DNA of 64,000 nucleotides from Pseudomonas sp. HN11 (lineage in GTDB: Bacteria > Pseudomonadota > Gammaproteobacteria > Pseudomonadales > Pseudomonadaceae). The position numbers and the translations under genes are program-made. Below are positions 29,614 through 39,307 of this stretch, piece after piece. Below the pieces are notes generated by a model, which did not search any database, was not told the DNA's origin, and saw only the letters and a program-made list of their open reading frames with translations. Position 1 is the first letter of the stretch. Each line of letters begins with the position of its first letter. The DNA lies in NCBI RefSeq assembly GCF_021390155.1, contig NZ_CP089985.1, positions 4,413,001 through 4,477,000 on the forward strand, read 5' to 3'.

Positions 29614-30237
29614 TCAATCGGCTTTCAGAACCATCAGCAGCGCTTCTTCGGCCAACTGCTCAAGCGTCAGGCTGCCCTCGGCGCGGAACCAAGTGGTGGT
29701 CCAGGACAAGGCACCGGTAAGGAAACGCCGGGTAATAAATACATCGCCACGGATATAGCCCGCGTCCTTGGCCTCGCCCAACACTTGCAGCCACAGCGCC
29801 TCATACACATCACGCAGGGCCAGCACCTGGGCCTGGCCTTCGGCTGACAGCGAGCGCCATTCGTACACCAGCACCGCCATCGCTTCGCCACTGCCGCCCA
29901 TGATCGACTGCAACTCGCAGCGGATCAGCGCCAGCACACGTTCGCGTACGTTGGTGGCCTCCTCAAGGGAGGCTCGCATCATCGCGGTATTGTAGTGGAT
30001 GGTTTCTTCCATCACCGCGCGCAGGATCTCGTCCTTGCTCTTGAAGTGATGAAAGATGCTGCCGGACTGGATGCCCACGGCGCTGGCCAGGTCACGCACG
30101 GTGGTGCGCTCGAAGCCCTTGTTGCGAAACAAGTGGGCCGCAGTTTGCAGCAGCTTGCCCCGGGCGCTGTCGGGGTCGGTCAATTGGCCGCCATCGACCA
30201 TGGTGCGCATCACCCGCAGGGCTTTATGCTCATCCAT
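29614..30237 (-). CDS. atuR: TetR-family repressor AtuR
   Basis: This 207-residue TetR-family regulator has its helix-turn-helix at about residues 20-65 (LLQTAAHLFRNKGFERTTVRDLASAVG ... GSIFHHFKSKDEIL, described by motif) and a C-terminal ligand domain. The start at 30237 (MDEHKALRV) matches the beginning of family similarity; the longer frame to 30363 would run through the operator. It is divergent from atuA and should repress the atu operon until an acyclic-terpene CoA ester is present, as AtuR does in P. aeruginosa. The gap contains a large inverted repeat suited to TetR dimers. Confidence 0.88.
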   Translation of the reverse strand: MDEHKALRVMRTMVDGGQLTDPDSARGKLLQTAAHLFRNKGFERTTVRDLASAVGIQSGSIFHHFKSKDEILRAVMEETIHYNTAMMRASLEEATNVRERVLALIRCELQSIMGGSGEAMAVLVYEWRSLSAEGQAQVLALRDVYEALWLQVLGEAKDAGYIRGDVFITRRFLTGALSWTTTWFRAEGSLTLEQLAEEALLMVLKAD

Positions 30238-30295
30238 GCCTCTCTCCTCTACTTCCACGGACGTCTTGGCCGGCAATTTAGGCTGTGGCGGACAC

Positions 30296-30354
30296 CCAAG
30301 CAAGCGCTTGGCTAAAACTTGTGCCTGGCGTTTACAAACCAAGCGCTTGCTTGG
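30296..30354. promoter_or_regulatory. AtuR operator: 16-bp inverted repeat with the atuA promoter between the arms
   Basis: CCAAGCAAGCGCTTGG (30296-30311) is the exact reverse complement of CCAAGCGCTTGCTTGG (30339-30354), 27 bases apart. Each arm also contains the small palindrome CAAGCGCTTG. A possible -35 TTGGCT (30308-30313) and -10 TTTACA (30331-30336) with a 17-base gap lie in and between the arms, so binding would block atuA transcription. Confidence 0.75.
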
Positions 30355-30390
30355 TAGTCTCACCCACAGCTATCAGAGGAAGGACTTCTC

Positions 30391-32169
30391 ATGAGCAAGA
30401 CGGTTCGTATCGGCTGTGCCAGCGCTTTTTGGGGCGACACCTGCACCGCCGCAGCCCAACTGGTCCACGGCGGCCAGCTGGATTACCTGGTCTTTGACTA
30501 CCTGGCGGAAGTCACGATGTCGATCCTGGCCGGTGCGCGCATGAAAGATCCCCAGGCCGGTTACGCCATGGATTTCGTCGAAGTGCTCACGCCACTGCTG
30601 GCGGATATCCAACGCCAAGGCATTCGCGTGATCAGCAATGCCGGTGGCATTAATCCCCAGGCCTGCGCCGCCGCCCTGCAAGCAGCCTGCGACAAGGCAG
30701 GCACTGAACTTAAAATCGCCGTGCTGCTGGGCGACGACCTGAACCCCCAACTCAAGCAACTGCACACCATCACCGACATGTTCAGCGGAACACCGCTGCC
30801 GCCGATGTGCGTGTCCGCCAATGCGTACCTCGGCGCGCCAGGCATCACCCAGGCGTTGGCGCTGGGCGCGGATATCGTCATCACCGGCCGCGTGGTGGAC
30901 AGTGCAGTGGTCAGCGCGGCACTCGTGCATGAATTCGACTGGTCCTGGCAGGACTATGACCGCCTCGCCCAAGCTGCATTGGCCGGGCATATCATCGAGT
31001 GCGGCGCGCAATGTACCGGCGGTAATTTCACCGATTGGCGCGACGTGCCAGATTACGAACACATCGGTTTTCCCATCATCGAAGTCAGCGCCGACGGCCA
31101 GTTCACCGTCAACAAGGTGGACGGCACCGGTGGGTTGATCAGCGAACTCAGCGTGGCCGAACAGCTGCTGTATGAAATCGGTGATCCGCGTGCCTACCTG
31201 CTACCGGACGTGATCTGCGACTTCAGTCAGGTCAAGCTGCAGCAACAAGGCAAACACTGCGTGCGCCTGCACGGCGCCAAGGGCTTGCCGCCGACCGATC
31301 AGTACAAAGTCAGCGCCACTTACCCGGACGGTTTTCGCTGCACCGCCAGTTGCCTGATCGCCGGAATCGATGCGGTGGCCAAGGCCGAGCGGGTCAGCCA
31401 GGCGATCATCAACAAGACCTCGGAGCTGTTCAGCCAACACGGCTGGGCGCCGTACACCGAGGTCAATATCGAACTGCTGGGCAGCGAAGCCACCTATGGC
31501 GCCCAGGCCATGCGCCAGGACTGTCGCGAAGTGGTGGTGAAACTGGCGGTGCGTCACCCGAGCAAACAGGCCCTGGTGTTGTTCGCCCATGAGATCGCCC
31601 AAGCCGCCACCGGCATGGCACCGGGCCTGACCGGTATCGTCGGCGGAAGGCCGACCGTGTACCCGTTGATCCGGCTGTTTTCATTCCTGATCGATAAATC
31701 CGCCTGCGCATTGGTGGTCGACTTCCTGGGCGAACGCCACACCTGCACCCTGCCGGTTGCCGCCGCCCCCGCTCTGCCCGAAGCACCGATTGACCCACCC
31801 AAGCCCCAAGGCCGTGCCGACGCCAGCGTGCCGCTGGTGAAACTGGCCGTGGCGCGCTCCGGCGACAAGGGCAACCACAGCAACATCGGCGTGATCGCTC
31901 GCCATCCAGACTACTTGCCATGGATCGCCGAGGCGCTGACACCAGAAGTGATTGTCGACTGGATGAGCCACGTCCTGGACCCGATGCACGGTCGCGTCGA
32001 GCGTTGGTATTTGCCGGGAAGCCACAGCCTCAACTTCCTGCTGGAAAACGCCCTGGGCGGCGGCGGCATCGCCAGCCTGCGCATCGATCCACAGGGCAAA
32101 GCCTTCGCCCAGCAACTGCTGGAAATCCCCATTGCAGTGCCGCAACACATCGTCGATCAACTCACATAA
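30391..32169 (+). CDS. atuA: Acyclic terpene utilisation protein AtuA
   Basis: This 592-residue protein belongs to the AtuA family (N-terminal DUF1446 region, about residues 1-445, and a C-terminal small AtuA-like domain from about 470, beginning [25 protein letters not shown]). AtuA is required for growth on citronellol and geraniol in pseudomonads, but its reaction is not established. It is the first gene of the atu operon, with a good ribosome site (AGAGGAAGG) before the ATG. A proline- and alanine-rich linker joins the domains near residue 455. Confidence 0.92.
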   Translation: MSKTVRIGCASAFWGDTCTAAAQLVHGGQLDYLVFDYLAEVTMSILAGARMKDPQAGYAMDFVEVLTPLLADIQRQGIRVISNAGGINPQACAAALQAACDKAGTELKIAVLLGDDLNPQLKQLHTITDMFSGTPLPPMCVSANAYLGAPGITQALALGADIVITGRVVDSAVVSAALVHEFDWSWQDYDRLAQAALAGHIIECGAQCTGGNFTDWRDVPDYEHIGFPIIEVSADGQFTVNKVDGTGGLISELSVAEQLLYEIGDPRAYLLPDVICDFSQVKLQQQGKHCVRLHGAKGLPPTDQYKVSATYPDGFRCTASCLIAGIDAVAKAERVSQAIINKTSELFSQHGWAPYTEVNIELLGSEATYGAQAMRQDCREVVVKLAVRHPSKQALVLFAHEIAQAATGMAPGLTGIVGGRPTVYPLIRLFSFLIDKSACALVVDFLGERHTCTLPVAAAPALPEAPIDPPKPQGRADASVPLVKLAVARSGDKGNHSNIGVIARHPDYLPWIAEALTPEVIVDWMSHVLDPMHGRVERWYLPGSHSLNFLLENALGGGGIASLRIDPQGKAFAQQLLEIPIAVPQHIVDQLT

Positions 32170-32182
32170 CAGGAGCGTTGCC

Positions 32183-33055
32183 GTGGCCTTCGACTCGATC
32201 TTCAAAGCCGACCTGTTCCAGGGTCACACCGTGATGGTTACCGGCGGCGGCAGTGGCATTGGCCGCTGCACGGCTCATGAACTGGCGGCTTTGGGCGCCC
32301 AGGTGATCCTGGTGGGGCGCAAGCCGGAAAAGTTGGAGAGGGTCGCGGCGGAAATTGCCGAAGATGGCGGCGTTGCGCGGTGGGGCGCTTGCGATATTCG
32401 CGACGAAATCAGCGTCACCACACTGGTCAGCCACCTGATTCAACAATACGGCCCGATCCACGGCCTGGTGAATAACGCCGGCGGCCAATACCCGTCACCG
32501 CTGGCTTCAATCAACCAGAAAGGCTTTGAAACCGTAGTCCGCACCAACCTTGTCGGCGGCTTCCTGATGGCCCGCGAAGTGTTCAACCAATCCATGAGCC
32601 AACATGGCGGGGCCATCGTCAACATGCTCGCGGACATGTGGGGCGGCATGCCTGGCATGGGTCACTCCGGCGCGGCACGTGCGGGTATGGACAACTTCAC
32701 CAAGACTGCCGCCTTCGAGTGGGGCTACGCCGGGGTGCGGGTCAACGCCGTAGCACCGGGCTGGATCGCCTCCAGTGGCATGGACACCTATGAAGGCGCG
32801 TTCAAGGCGGTGATCCCGACCTTACGCGAACACGTACCGCTCAAGCGTATCGGCACCGAATCGGAAGTCAGCGCGGCCATCGTGTTCCTGCTCAGCCCCG
32901 CCGCCGCCTTTATCAGCGGCAGCACCTTACGTATCGACGGCGCGGCCAGCCTTGGCGGCCGCGCCTGGCCGTTGCACAAGGCACACGCGCCGAGCGAGCC
33001 CTTCAATGGCTTTCATCGCGCCTATCTGCCGGATGTGCTCAAGGCGGAGAAATAG
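32183..33055 (+). CDS. atuB: Short-chain dehydrogenase AtuB (DECR/PECR-like)
   Basis: This 290-residue Rossmann-fold protein has the cofactor motif TGGGSGIG and NNAGG. The usual SDR catalytic YxxxK is absent: the aligned segment is GHSGAARAGMDNFTKTAAFEW, read here as SxxxR in place of YxxxK. This is the layout of dienoyl/enoyl-CoA reductases (usually SGAAKAG), but with Arg for Lys. The start is the GTG at 32183, with AGGAG 7 bases upstream; the longer frame overlaps atuA and is rejected. It is the second gene of the operon; the step it performs on the terpene CoA ester is not known. Confidence 0.88.
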   Translation: MAFDSIFKADLFQGHTVMVTGGGSGIGRCTAHELAALGAQVILVGRKPEKLERVAAEIAEDGGVARWGACDIRDEISVTTLVSHLIQQYGPIHGLVNNAGGQYPSPLASINQKGFETVVRTNLVGGFLMAREVFNQSMSQHGGAIVNMLADMWGGMPGMGHSGAARAGMDNFTKTAAFEWGYAGVRVNAVAPGWIASSGMDTYEGAFKAVIPTLREHVPLKRIGTESEVSAAIVFLLSPAAAFISGSTLRIDGAASLGGRAWPLHKAHAPSEPFNGFHRAYLPDVLKAEK

Positions 33056-33058
33056 ACC

Positions 33059-34675
33059 ATGCCGGTAATCGAGTCCTTGATCGACGCCCACAGCGCCCAA
33101 TTCGCACAAAACCGTGCCGCGATGCTGGCAGTCATCGCCCAACTGCACCAGTTGGAAGGCAACCTGCTGAGCAAGGCCCAGGAATCCAAGCCCAAGTTCG
33201 ATAAGCGCGGCCAACTGCTGCCCCGCGAGCGCCTCAACCTGTTGCTGGACCCCGGCGCGCCGTTCCTGGAGCTGGCCAGCCTGGCCGGCTACAAGCTGCA
33301 CGACGACAAGGACGGCAGCGCCGCCGGTGGTGGATTGATCGCCGGCATTGGCTACGTCAGCGGCGTGCGCATGCTGGTGGTGGCCAATAACAGCGCGATC
33401 AAGGGCGGTACCATTTCTCCCACGGGCTTGAAAAAATCCCTGCGCCTGCAACAGATCGCCATGGAGAACAAACTGCCCGTGGTGACCCTGGCCGAAAGCG
33501 GCGGCGCCAACCTCAACTACGCCGCCGAGATTTTCGTCGAAGGCGCGCGCAGCTTCGCCAACCAGGCGCGCATGTCAGCCATGGGCTTGCCACAGATCAC
33601 CGTGGTGCACGGCTCGGCCACGGCCGGCGGCGCGTATCAGCCGGGGTTGTCGGATTATGTGATAGTGGTGCGCGGCCGGGCCAAGCTGTTCCTCGCCGGC
33701 CCGCCGCTGCTTAAAGCCGCGACCGGCGAAGTAGCGACAGATGAAGAACTGGGCGGCGCCGAGATGCACGCACAAACCGCCGGCACCGCCGAATACCTGG
33801 CGGAAAACGATGCGGACGGCGTGCGTATCGCACGGGAGATCGTTGGCCTGCTGCCTTGGAATGATCGCCTGTCACTGACGCCAAAACAGACCTACGCAGA
33901 GCCTCTGTATCCCATCGAAGAACTGCTGGGCCTGATCCCCGACGACCCGAAAAAACCCTACGACGTCCGCGAGATCCTCGCACGCCTGGCCGACGGCTCG
34001 CACTTCCTTGAATTCAAGGGCGAGTTCGATGCTCACACCGTCTGCGGGCACCTGCACATCCAGGGCCGTGCGGTCGGCGTGATCGGCAACAACGGCCCGA
34101 TCACGCCCAAAGGTGCGAGCAAGGCCGCGCACTTTATCCAACTGTGCGACCAGAGTCGCACGCCGCTGCTGTTCCTGCACAACACCACCGGCTTTATGGT
34201 GGGCAGCGAGTCGGAGCAGCAAGGCGTGATCAAGCACGGTGCGAAGATGATCCAGGCGGTGGCCAATGCGCGCGTGCCTAAACTGACGATTGTGGTCGGC
34301 GGTTCTTATGGCGCCGGCAACTATGCGATGTGCGGGCGCGGCCTGGACCCGCGCTTTATCTTCGCCTGGCCCAACAGCCGCACGGCGGTGATGGGGGGCG
34401 CGCAGGCCGGCAAAGTGCTGCGGATCGTCACCGAGGCCAAGCAATTGAAGGACGGTCTGGTGCCGGATCCCAAGGTGCTGGACATGCTGGAGCAGGTCAC
34501 CGCGCAGAAGCTCGACAGCCAGTCCACCGCGCTGTACGGCAGCGCGAACCTGTGGGATGACGGACTGATTGATCCACGGGATACGCGGACCTTGCTGGGC
34601 TTTCTGCTGGATATCTGCCACGAGGCCGAGCGGCGTGAGTTGCAAGCCAATACCTTCGGTGTAGCGCGCTTTTAG
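33059..34675 (+). CDS. atuC: Geranyl-CoA carboxylase carboxyltransferase (beta) subunit AtuC
   Basis: This 538-residue acyl-CoA carboxyltransferase pairs with biotin subunit AtuF to carboxylate cis-geranyl-CoA to isohexenylglutaconyl-CoA. Features: RGQLLPRERLNLLLDPG at the N terminus, GGTISPTGLKK, VTLAESGGANL and HGSATAGGAYQPG in the first crotonase-like half, and GNNGPITPKGASKAAHF, TGFMVGSESEQQG and GGSYGAGNYAMCGR in the second half. The close relative LiuB/MccB (methylcrotonyl-CoA carboxylase) has nearly the same motifs; the atu context decides the substrate. Three bases separate it from atuB. Confidence 0.92.
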   Translation: MPVIESLIDAHSAQFAQNRAAMLAVIAQLHQLEGNLLSKAQESKPKFDKRGQLLPRERLNLLLDPGAPFLELASLAGYKLHDDKDGSAAGGGLIAGIGYVSGVRMLVVANNSAIKGGTISPTGLKKSLRLQQIAMENKLPVVTLAESGGANLNYAAEIFVEGARSFANQARMSAMGLPQITVVHGSATAGGAYQPGLSDYVIVVRGRAKLFLAGPPLLKAATGEVATDEELGGAEMHAQTAGTAEYLAENDADGVRIAREIVGLLPWNDRLSLTPKQTYAEPLYPIEELLGLIPDDPKKPYDVREILARLADGSHFLEFKGEFDAHTVCGHLHIQGRAVGVIGNNGPITPKGASKAAHFIQLCDQSRTPLLFLHNTTGFMVGSESEQQGVIKHGAKMIQAVANARVPKLTIVVGGSYGAGNYAMCGRGLDPRFIFAWPNSRTAVMGGAQAGKVLRIVTEAKQLKDGLVPDPKVLDMLEQVTAQKLDSQSTALYGSANLWDDGLIDPRDTRTLLGFLLDICHEAERRELQANTFGVARF

Positions 34676-34688
34676 GAGAACAATAAAA

Positions 34689-35846
34689 ATGATCTTTACC
34701 CAGGAACACCAGGAACTACGCCGCACCGTCCGCGCCTTCGTCGACCGCGAGATCAACCCCCATGTGGACGAATGGGAAAAAGCCGGGCGCTTTCCCATCC
34801 ACGAAGTTTTCCGCAAGGCCGGCGACCTCGGCCTGCTGGGTATTTCCAAACCGGAGAAATTCGGCGGGATGGGCCTGGACTACAGCTACTCGATCGTCGC
34901 CGCCGAGGAGTTCGGTACCATCCGCTGTGGCGGCATCCCCATGTCCATCGGCGTGCAGACCGACATGTGCACCCCCGCCCTCGCCCGCTTTGGTTCCGAT
35001 GAGCTGCGCGATGAATTCCTGCGCCCGGCCATCAGCGGCGAGCAGGTCGGCTGCATCGGCGTTTCGGAAACCGGCGCCGGCTCCGACGTGGCCGGGCTCA
35101 AGACCCATGCGCGCAAGGACGGCGACGACTACGTGATCAACGGCAGCAAAATGTGGATCACCAACTCGCCCAGTGCCGACTTCATCTGCCTGCTGGCCAA
35201 CACCTCCGACGACAAACCGCACATCAATAAGTCGCTGATCATGGTGCCGATGAACACCCCCGGCATCAGCGTCAGCGTGCCCCTGGAAAAGCTCGGCATG
35301 CACAGCTCCGAGACCGCCCAAGTATTCTTCGACGACGTGCGCGTGCCCCAGCGCAACCGCATCGGCCACGAAGGCGCAGGGTTCATGATGCAGATGCTGC
35401 AGTTCCAAGAAGAACGCCTGTTTGGCGCGGCCAATATGATCAAGGGCCTGGAGCATTGCATCGACAGCACCATCGAATACTGCAAGGAGCGCCAGACCTT
35501 CGGCAAGGCGCTGATCGACAACCAGGTGATCCACTTTCGCCTGGCCGAACTCGCCACCGACATCGAATGCCTGCGCGCGCTGGTCTACCAGGCCACCGAG
35601 CAATACATCAAGGGCCAGGACGTGACGCGCCTGGCCTCCATGGCCAAACTCAAGGCTGGCCGCCTGGGCCGCGAAGTCAGCGACAGTTGCCTGCAATACT
35701 GGGGCGGCATGGGCTTCATGTGGGACAACCCCGTGGCCCGCGCTTACCGCGATGTGCGCCTGGTGTCGATCGGCGGTGGCGCCGACGAAATCATGCTGGG
35801 CATCATCTGCAAACTGATGGGCACCTTGCCGGGGAAAAAATCATGA
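34689..35846 (+). CDS. atuD: Citronellyl-CoA dehydrogenase AtuD
   Basis: This 385-residue FAD-dependent acyl-CoA dehydrogenase should oxidise citronellyl-CoA to geranyl-CoA. Family signatures are GCIGVSETGAGSDVAGLKT, KMWITNSPSADF, the middle region FDDVRVPQRNRIG, RQTFGKALIDNQ and the C-terminal LQYWGGMGFMWDNPVARAYRDVR, with the glutamate in GGADEIMLGI. It overlaps atuE by 4 bases (ATGA), so the two are coupled. A ribosome site (AGGAG) lies before the start. Confidence 0.9.
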   Translation: MIFTQEHQELRRTVRAFVDREINPHVDEWEKAGRFPIHEVFRKAGDLGLLGISKPEKFGGMGLDYSYSIVAAEEFGTIRCGGIPMSIGVQTDMCTPALARFGSDELRDEFLRPAISGEQVGCIGVSETGAGSDVAGLKTHARKDGDDYVINGSKMWITNSPSADFICLLANTSDDKPHINKSLIMVPMNTPGISVSVPLEKLGMHSSETAQVFFDDVRVPQRNRIGHEGAGFMMQMLQFQEERLFGAANMIKGLEHCIDSTIEYCKERQTFGKALIDNQVIHFRLAELATDIECLRALVYQATEQYIKGQDVTRLASMAKLKAGRLGREVSDSCLQYWGGMGFMWDNPVARAYRDVRLVSIGGGADEIMLGIICKLMGTLPGKKS

Positions 35847-36604
35847 ACACCCTGCTGCTCGAACCGCACAACGGCGTCTTGCACATCACCCTCAACCGGC
35901 CGGAAAGCCGCAATGCGATGAGCCTGGAAATGGTCAATGAACTGCGCAACGTGCTGGCACAGTTGGACAGCCAGACGCGGGCCGTGGTGATCAGCGGCGC
36001 AGGCGGGCATTTTTGCGCCGGGGCGGATGTGAAAGACCTGGTCAAGGCGGGCAATCAATTGCAGGCGCTGAACCGGGCGTTTGGCACCTTGCTGCAGGAA
36101 GTTGAAGCCGTGCCGCAAGTGGTGATCATGGTGCTGCAAGGCGCGGTGCTGGGCGGCGGTTTTGGCCTGGCGTGCGTGAGCGATATCGCCATTGCCGATC
36201 ACCAGGCGCAATTCGGCCTGCCGGAAACCAGCTTGGGCTTGTTGCCGGCGCAGATTGCACCCTTTGTGGTCAAGCGGATTGGCCTGACCCAAGCGCGACG
36301 CTTGGCACTGACCGCCGCGCGCTTTGATGGTGTTGAGGCTGAACGACTGGGCGTCGTGCACTTTACCGAGCGCGATCCGCAGTCGCTGGCAGAACGATTG
36401 GATGAAGTGTTGGGCCAGGTGCTGAAGTGTGCGCCAGGCGCCAATGCACGGACCAAAGCGCTGCTGCTTGCGAGTGTGGATGAGCCGCTTGAGGCGGTCC
36501 TGGATCGAGGAGCGCAGTGGTTTGCCGAGGCCGTGAGGAGCGAGGAAGGGATTGAGGGGACGCAGGCGTTTGTGCAGAAGCAAAAGCCAGGGTGGTGCAG
36601 ATGA
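35843..36604 (+). CDS. atuE: Isohexenylglutaconyl-CoA hydratase AtuE
   Basis: This 253-residue enoyl-CoA hydratase-family protein hydrates isohexenylglutaconyl-CoA, the product of AtuCF. It has the crotonase signatures: NRPESRNAMSLEM, the oxyanion-hole segment GAGGHFCAGADVKDL, and LGGGFGLACVSDIAIAD with FGLPETSLGLLP. The start at 35843 overlaps the atuD stop (ATGA), which rules out the longer upstream frame. A REP follows its stop, so some transcripts may end or be stabilised before atuF. Confidence 0.9.
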   Translation: MNTLLLEPHNGVLHITLNRPESRNAMSLEMVNELRNVLAQLDSQTRAVVISGAGGHFCAGADVKDLVKAGNQLQALNRAFGTLLQEVEAVPQVVIMVLQGAVLGGGFGLACVSDIAIADHQAQFGLPETSLGLLPAQIAPFVVKRIGLTQARRLALTAARFDGVEAERLGVVHFTERDPQSLAERLDEVLGQVLKCAPGANARTKALLLASVDEPLEAVLDRGAQWFAEAVRSEEGIEGTQAFVQKQKPGWCR

Positions 36605-36606
36605 CG

Positions 36607-36640
36607 CCTTCGCGGGCAAGCCCGCTCCCACATTTTGACC
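36607..36640. repeat. Single REP between atuE and atuF
   Basis: CGCGGGCAAGCCCGCTCCCACATTTTG begins at 36611 in pieces CGCGGGCAAGCCCG and CTCCCACATTTTG, matching the REP broken by the IS110 element, including the CT core context GCCCGCTCCCACA. Confidence 0.8.
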
Positions 36641-36744
36641 GAGTTCGACCACACAACACCGGTCGGCTACCAGGCCGCCGCGCTTTTGCTTTTGATCTTG
36701 GGCGCCCCGTCAACTAAATAACGGATATGTACCCGGAGCAAGAA

Positions 36745-38628
36745 ATGCCACAGCTCACCAAAATCCTCATCGCCAACCGTGGCGAAATCGCCTGCCGCCT
36801 CCAGCGCACCGCCCAGGCCTTGGGCTATCGCACCGTGGCCATCTACAGCGACGCCGACGCCCAGGCCCTGCATGTGCAGATGGCTGACGAAGCCGTGCAC
36901 ATCGGTCCGGCCCCTGTCCAACAGTCCTATCTCAATATCGCAGCGATTCTGGAGGCAGCGCGCAAAACAGGCGCCGACGCCATCCACCCCGGTTACGGCT
37001 TCCTCTCCGAAAACCCCGACTTCACCCGCGCCTGCCAGCAAGCCGGCCTCACCTTCATCGGCCCCAGCGTTGAGGCCATCGAACTGATGGGCAGCAAACG
37101 TCTGTCCAAACTCGCCATGCTTGAAGCCGGCATCCCCTGCATCGCCGGCTACCAAGGCAGCGCCCAAGACGACCTCACGTTCCAACAAGAAGCCGAACGC
37201 ATCGGCTACCCGCTGATGATCAAAGCCAGCGCCGGGGGCGGCGGTCGCGGCATGCGCCTGGTCCACCACCCTAAAGATCTGCTGGACAACCTGCACATCG
37301 CCCGCTCAGAAGCCCAAAATGCCTTCGGCAGCGACGAACTGATCCTCGAACAGGCCTTGATCGACCCGCGCCACGTCGAAATCCAGCTGTTCGGCGACAG
37401 CCACGGCAACCTTATTTACCTCGGCGAGCGCGACTGCTCGATCCAGCGCCGCCATCAGAAAGTCATCGAGGAAGCCCCTTGCCCGGTCATGTCGCCCGAA
37501 CTGCGCCAAGCCATGGGCGAAGCCGCTTTGAAAGCCGGGCGAGCGGTGAACTATGTCGGCGCCGGCACCGTGGAATTCCTGCTCGACCGCCACGGCCGGT
37601 TCTACTTCCTGGAAATGAACACGCGCCTGCAAGTGGAGCACCCGGTGACCGAACTGATCACCAGCCTGGACCTGGTGGACTGGCAGTTGCAGATCGCCGC
37701 TGGCCAACCACTGCCGCTGACACAGGCCGACGTCACCCTCAGCGGCCACGCCATGGAAGTGCGCCTGTACGCCGAAGACCCGGCCCAAGGCTTCCTGCCG
37801 CAAACCGGTGATGTATTGCACTGGGAGCCTGCCGCTGGCGTACGTATCGACCACGGCGTGATGGAAGGTCAACGCATCAGCCCGTTCTACGACCCGATGC
37901 TGGGCAAGATCATCGCCCATGGCGCCACCCGAGAAGAGGCGCGACGCAAATTGCTCCGGGCGGTGGAGGACACGGTGCTGCTGGGGGTCGCGACCAATCA
38001 GCCGTTGCTGGTGGATTTGCTCAAGCATCCGGACTTTGTCAGCGGCGCGTTCAGTACCGGGTTTATCGCTGAGCACTTCAGCGAAGTCCCGCCCCTGACG
38101 CCGTCAACAGAACAGTTGGTCCTTGCCGCTGCTCTGTTTTACCAGCACAGCGCCAACCAGCATCCCCAAGGCCTGGCGGGATGGCGCAACAACGCCAGCG
38201 CGCCTTGCACCTATCGCCTGGAGGTCAACGGCGACATCCACACCGTCAGCGCTGAACCGCTGGAACTGACCACCGACGGCCGTCACGCCACTCTGGTGTT
38301 CAACGGTATCCGGCGCCGCATCGCCTATCATATCGACGCCAACCAGCTGTGGCTGCCGGGCCTTAAGGTGATCAACCGAACCCAGCAAGTCGCCAGCCGC
38401 CAGGCCGCCACCAGCAGCGGCACGGTTCAGGCGCCGATGGACGGTGCGATTGTCGATGTGCGCGTCAGCGCCGGTGACAGCGTCACCAAGGGCCAACTGC
38501 TGCTGGTGCTCGAAGCCATGAAGATGGAGCATCCGCTGACAGCCGGTATCGACGGTGTGATCAAGGGCGTGCAGGTAATCGCCGGTGACCAGGTGCGTAA
38601 TCGTCAAGTTTTACTCGAGATCGTCTAG
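36745..38628 (+). CDS. atuF: Geranyl-CoA carboxylase biotin-carrying (alpha) subunit AtuF
   Basis: This 627-residue protein has a biotin carboxylase domain (about residues 1-450; KILIANRGEIACRLQRTA, HPGYGFLSENPDF, the ATP-grasp glycine loop SAGGGGRGMR, ERDCSIQRRHQKVIEEAP, EMNTRLQVEHPVTE), then a linker, and a C-terminal biotinyl domain with EAMKMEH; K593 carries biotin. It carboxylates enzyme-bound biotin with ATP and bicarbonate for AtuC. The ATG at 36745 follows a GGAG site; an ATG at 36727 adds six residues. It is the last atu gene here; atuG and atuH of P. aeruginosa do not follow. Confidence 0.92.
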   Translation: MPQLTKILIANRGEIACRLQRTAQALGYRTVAIYSDADAQALHVQMADEAVHIGPAPVQQSYLNIAAILEAARKTGADAIHPGYGFLSENPDFTRACQQAGLTFIGPSVEAIELMGSKRLSKLAMLEAGIPCIAGYQGSAQDDLTFQQEAERIGYPLMIKASAGGGGRGMRLVHHPKDLLDNLHIARSEAQNAFGSDELILEQALIDPRHVEIQLFGDSHGNLIYLGERDCSIQRRHQKVIEEAPCPVMSPELRQAMGEAALKAGRAVNYVGAGTVEFLLDRHGRFYFLEMNTRLQVEHPVTELITSLDLVDWQLQIAAGQPLPLTQADVTLSGHAMEVRLYAEDPAQGFLPQTGDVLHWEPAAGVRIDHGVMEGQRISPFYDPMLGKIIAHGATREEARRKLLRAVEDTVLLGVATNQPLLVDLLKHPDFVSGAFSTGFIAEHFSEVPPLTPSTEQLVLAAALFYQHSANQHPQGLAGWRNNASAPCTYRLEVNGDIHTVSAEPLELTTDGRHATLVFNGIRRRIAYHIDANQLWLPGLKVINRTQQVASRQAATSSGTVQAPMDGAIVDVRVSAGDSVTKGQLLLVLEAMKMEHPLTAGIDGVIKGVQVIAGDQVRNRQVLLEIV

Positions 38629-38701
38629 CCCCTAGGCGGAACTACAGGGCCGGGCTACGCTCTATCCCCAACAGAAAGGGAAGAGTACGGGAACCTGCGC
38701 G

Positions 38702-39244
38702 ATGCCTCATTGGCTGATTATTGACCTTGAAGCCACAACGGATGAAGGCGGCTGGCCCGTGACGGAGATGGAAGTCATCGAGATCGGCGCGAGCCTGGTC
38801 AACCGCCAGGGCCGCGAGCTGGATCACTTCCAGCGCTTTGTGCGGCCGCTGCGCCGACCATTGCTGACGCCCTTCTGTCGCCAACTGACCCACATCACCC
38901 AGACCAACATCGATGGCGCCGCGCCGATTACCGAAGTGTGGCCGCTGTTCGAACGCTGGTTGGGCCAGCATCAGCCGCGCCTGGAAGGCTGGGCCAGTTG
39001 GGGTGACTACGATCGCAAGCAACTGGAACTGGAATGGCAACGCCATGGCCTGGCCAGCGCACTCGCCACCACGCCCCATGTGAACCTCAAGCAGCGCTTC
39101 GCCAAGGCCCGGCGCCTGGACAAGCCCCTGGGACTCAATGGCGCCCTGCAACTGGCGGGGATGCAGTTCCATGGCCAGCAGCATCGGGCACTGGAAGATG
39201 CACGCAATACTGCGCGCCTGCTGCCGCTGATATTGCCGGTCTAG
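38702..39244 (+). CDS. DEDDh-family 3'-5' exonuclease
   Basis: This 180-residue protein has the DEDDh exonuclease layout: IDLEATTDE (first Asp and Glu), EIGASLVN, TQTNIDGAAPI, WGDYDRKQLELE (third Asp), and HRALEDARNTARL (His and last Asp). It resembles the stand-alone ERI-1/KapD-type exonucleases rather than the DnaQ proofreading subunit, because it lacks extra domains. It would trim 3' ends of RNA or DNA; the substrate is unknown. The gene stands alone after atuF. Confidence 0.83.
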   Translation: MPHWLIIDLEATTDEGGWPVTEMEVIEIGASLVNRQGRELDHFQRFVRPLRRPLLTPFCRQLTHITQTNIDGAAPITEVWPLFERWLGQHQPRLEGWASWGDYDRKQLELEWQRHGLASALATTPHVNLKQRFAKARRLDKPLGLNGALQLAGMQFHGQQHRALEDARNTARLLPLILPV

Positions 39245-39307
39245 GCAGCTCCCCTGCCCTTGGGCATACTGGCCGACCTTTCCAGACCCTTTTCCGAGGA
39301 ATCGCCC

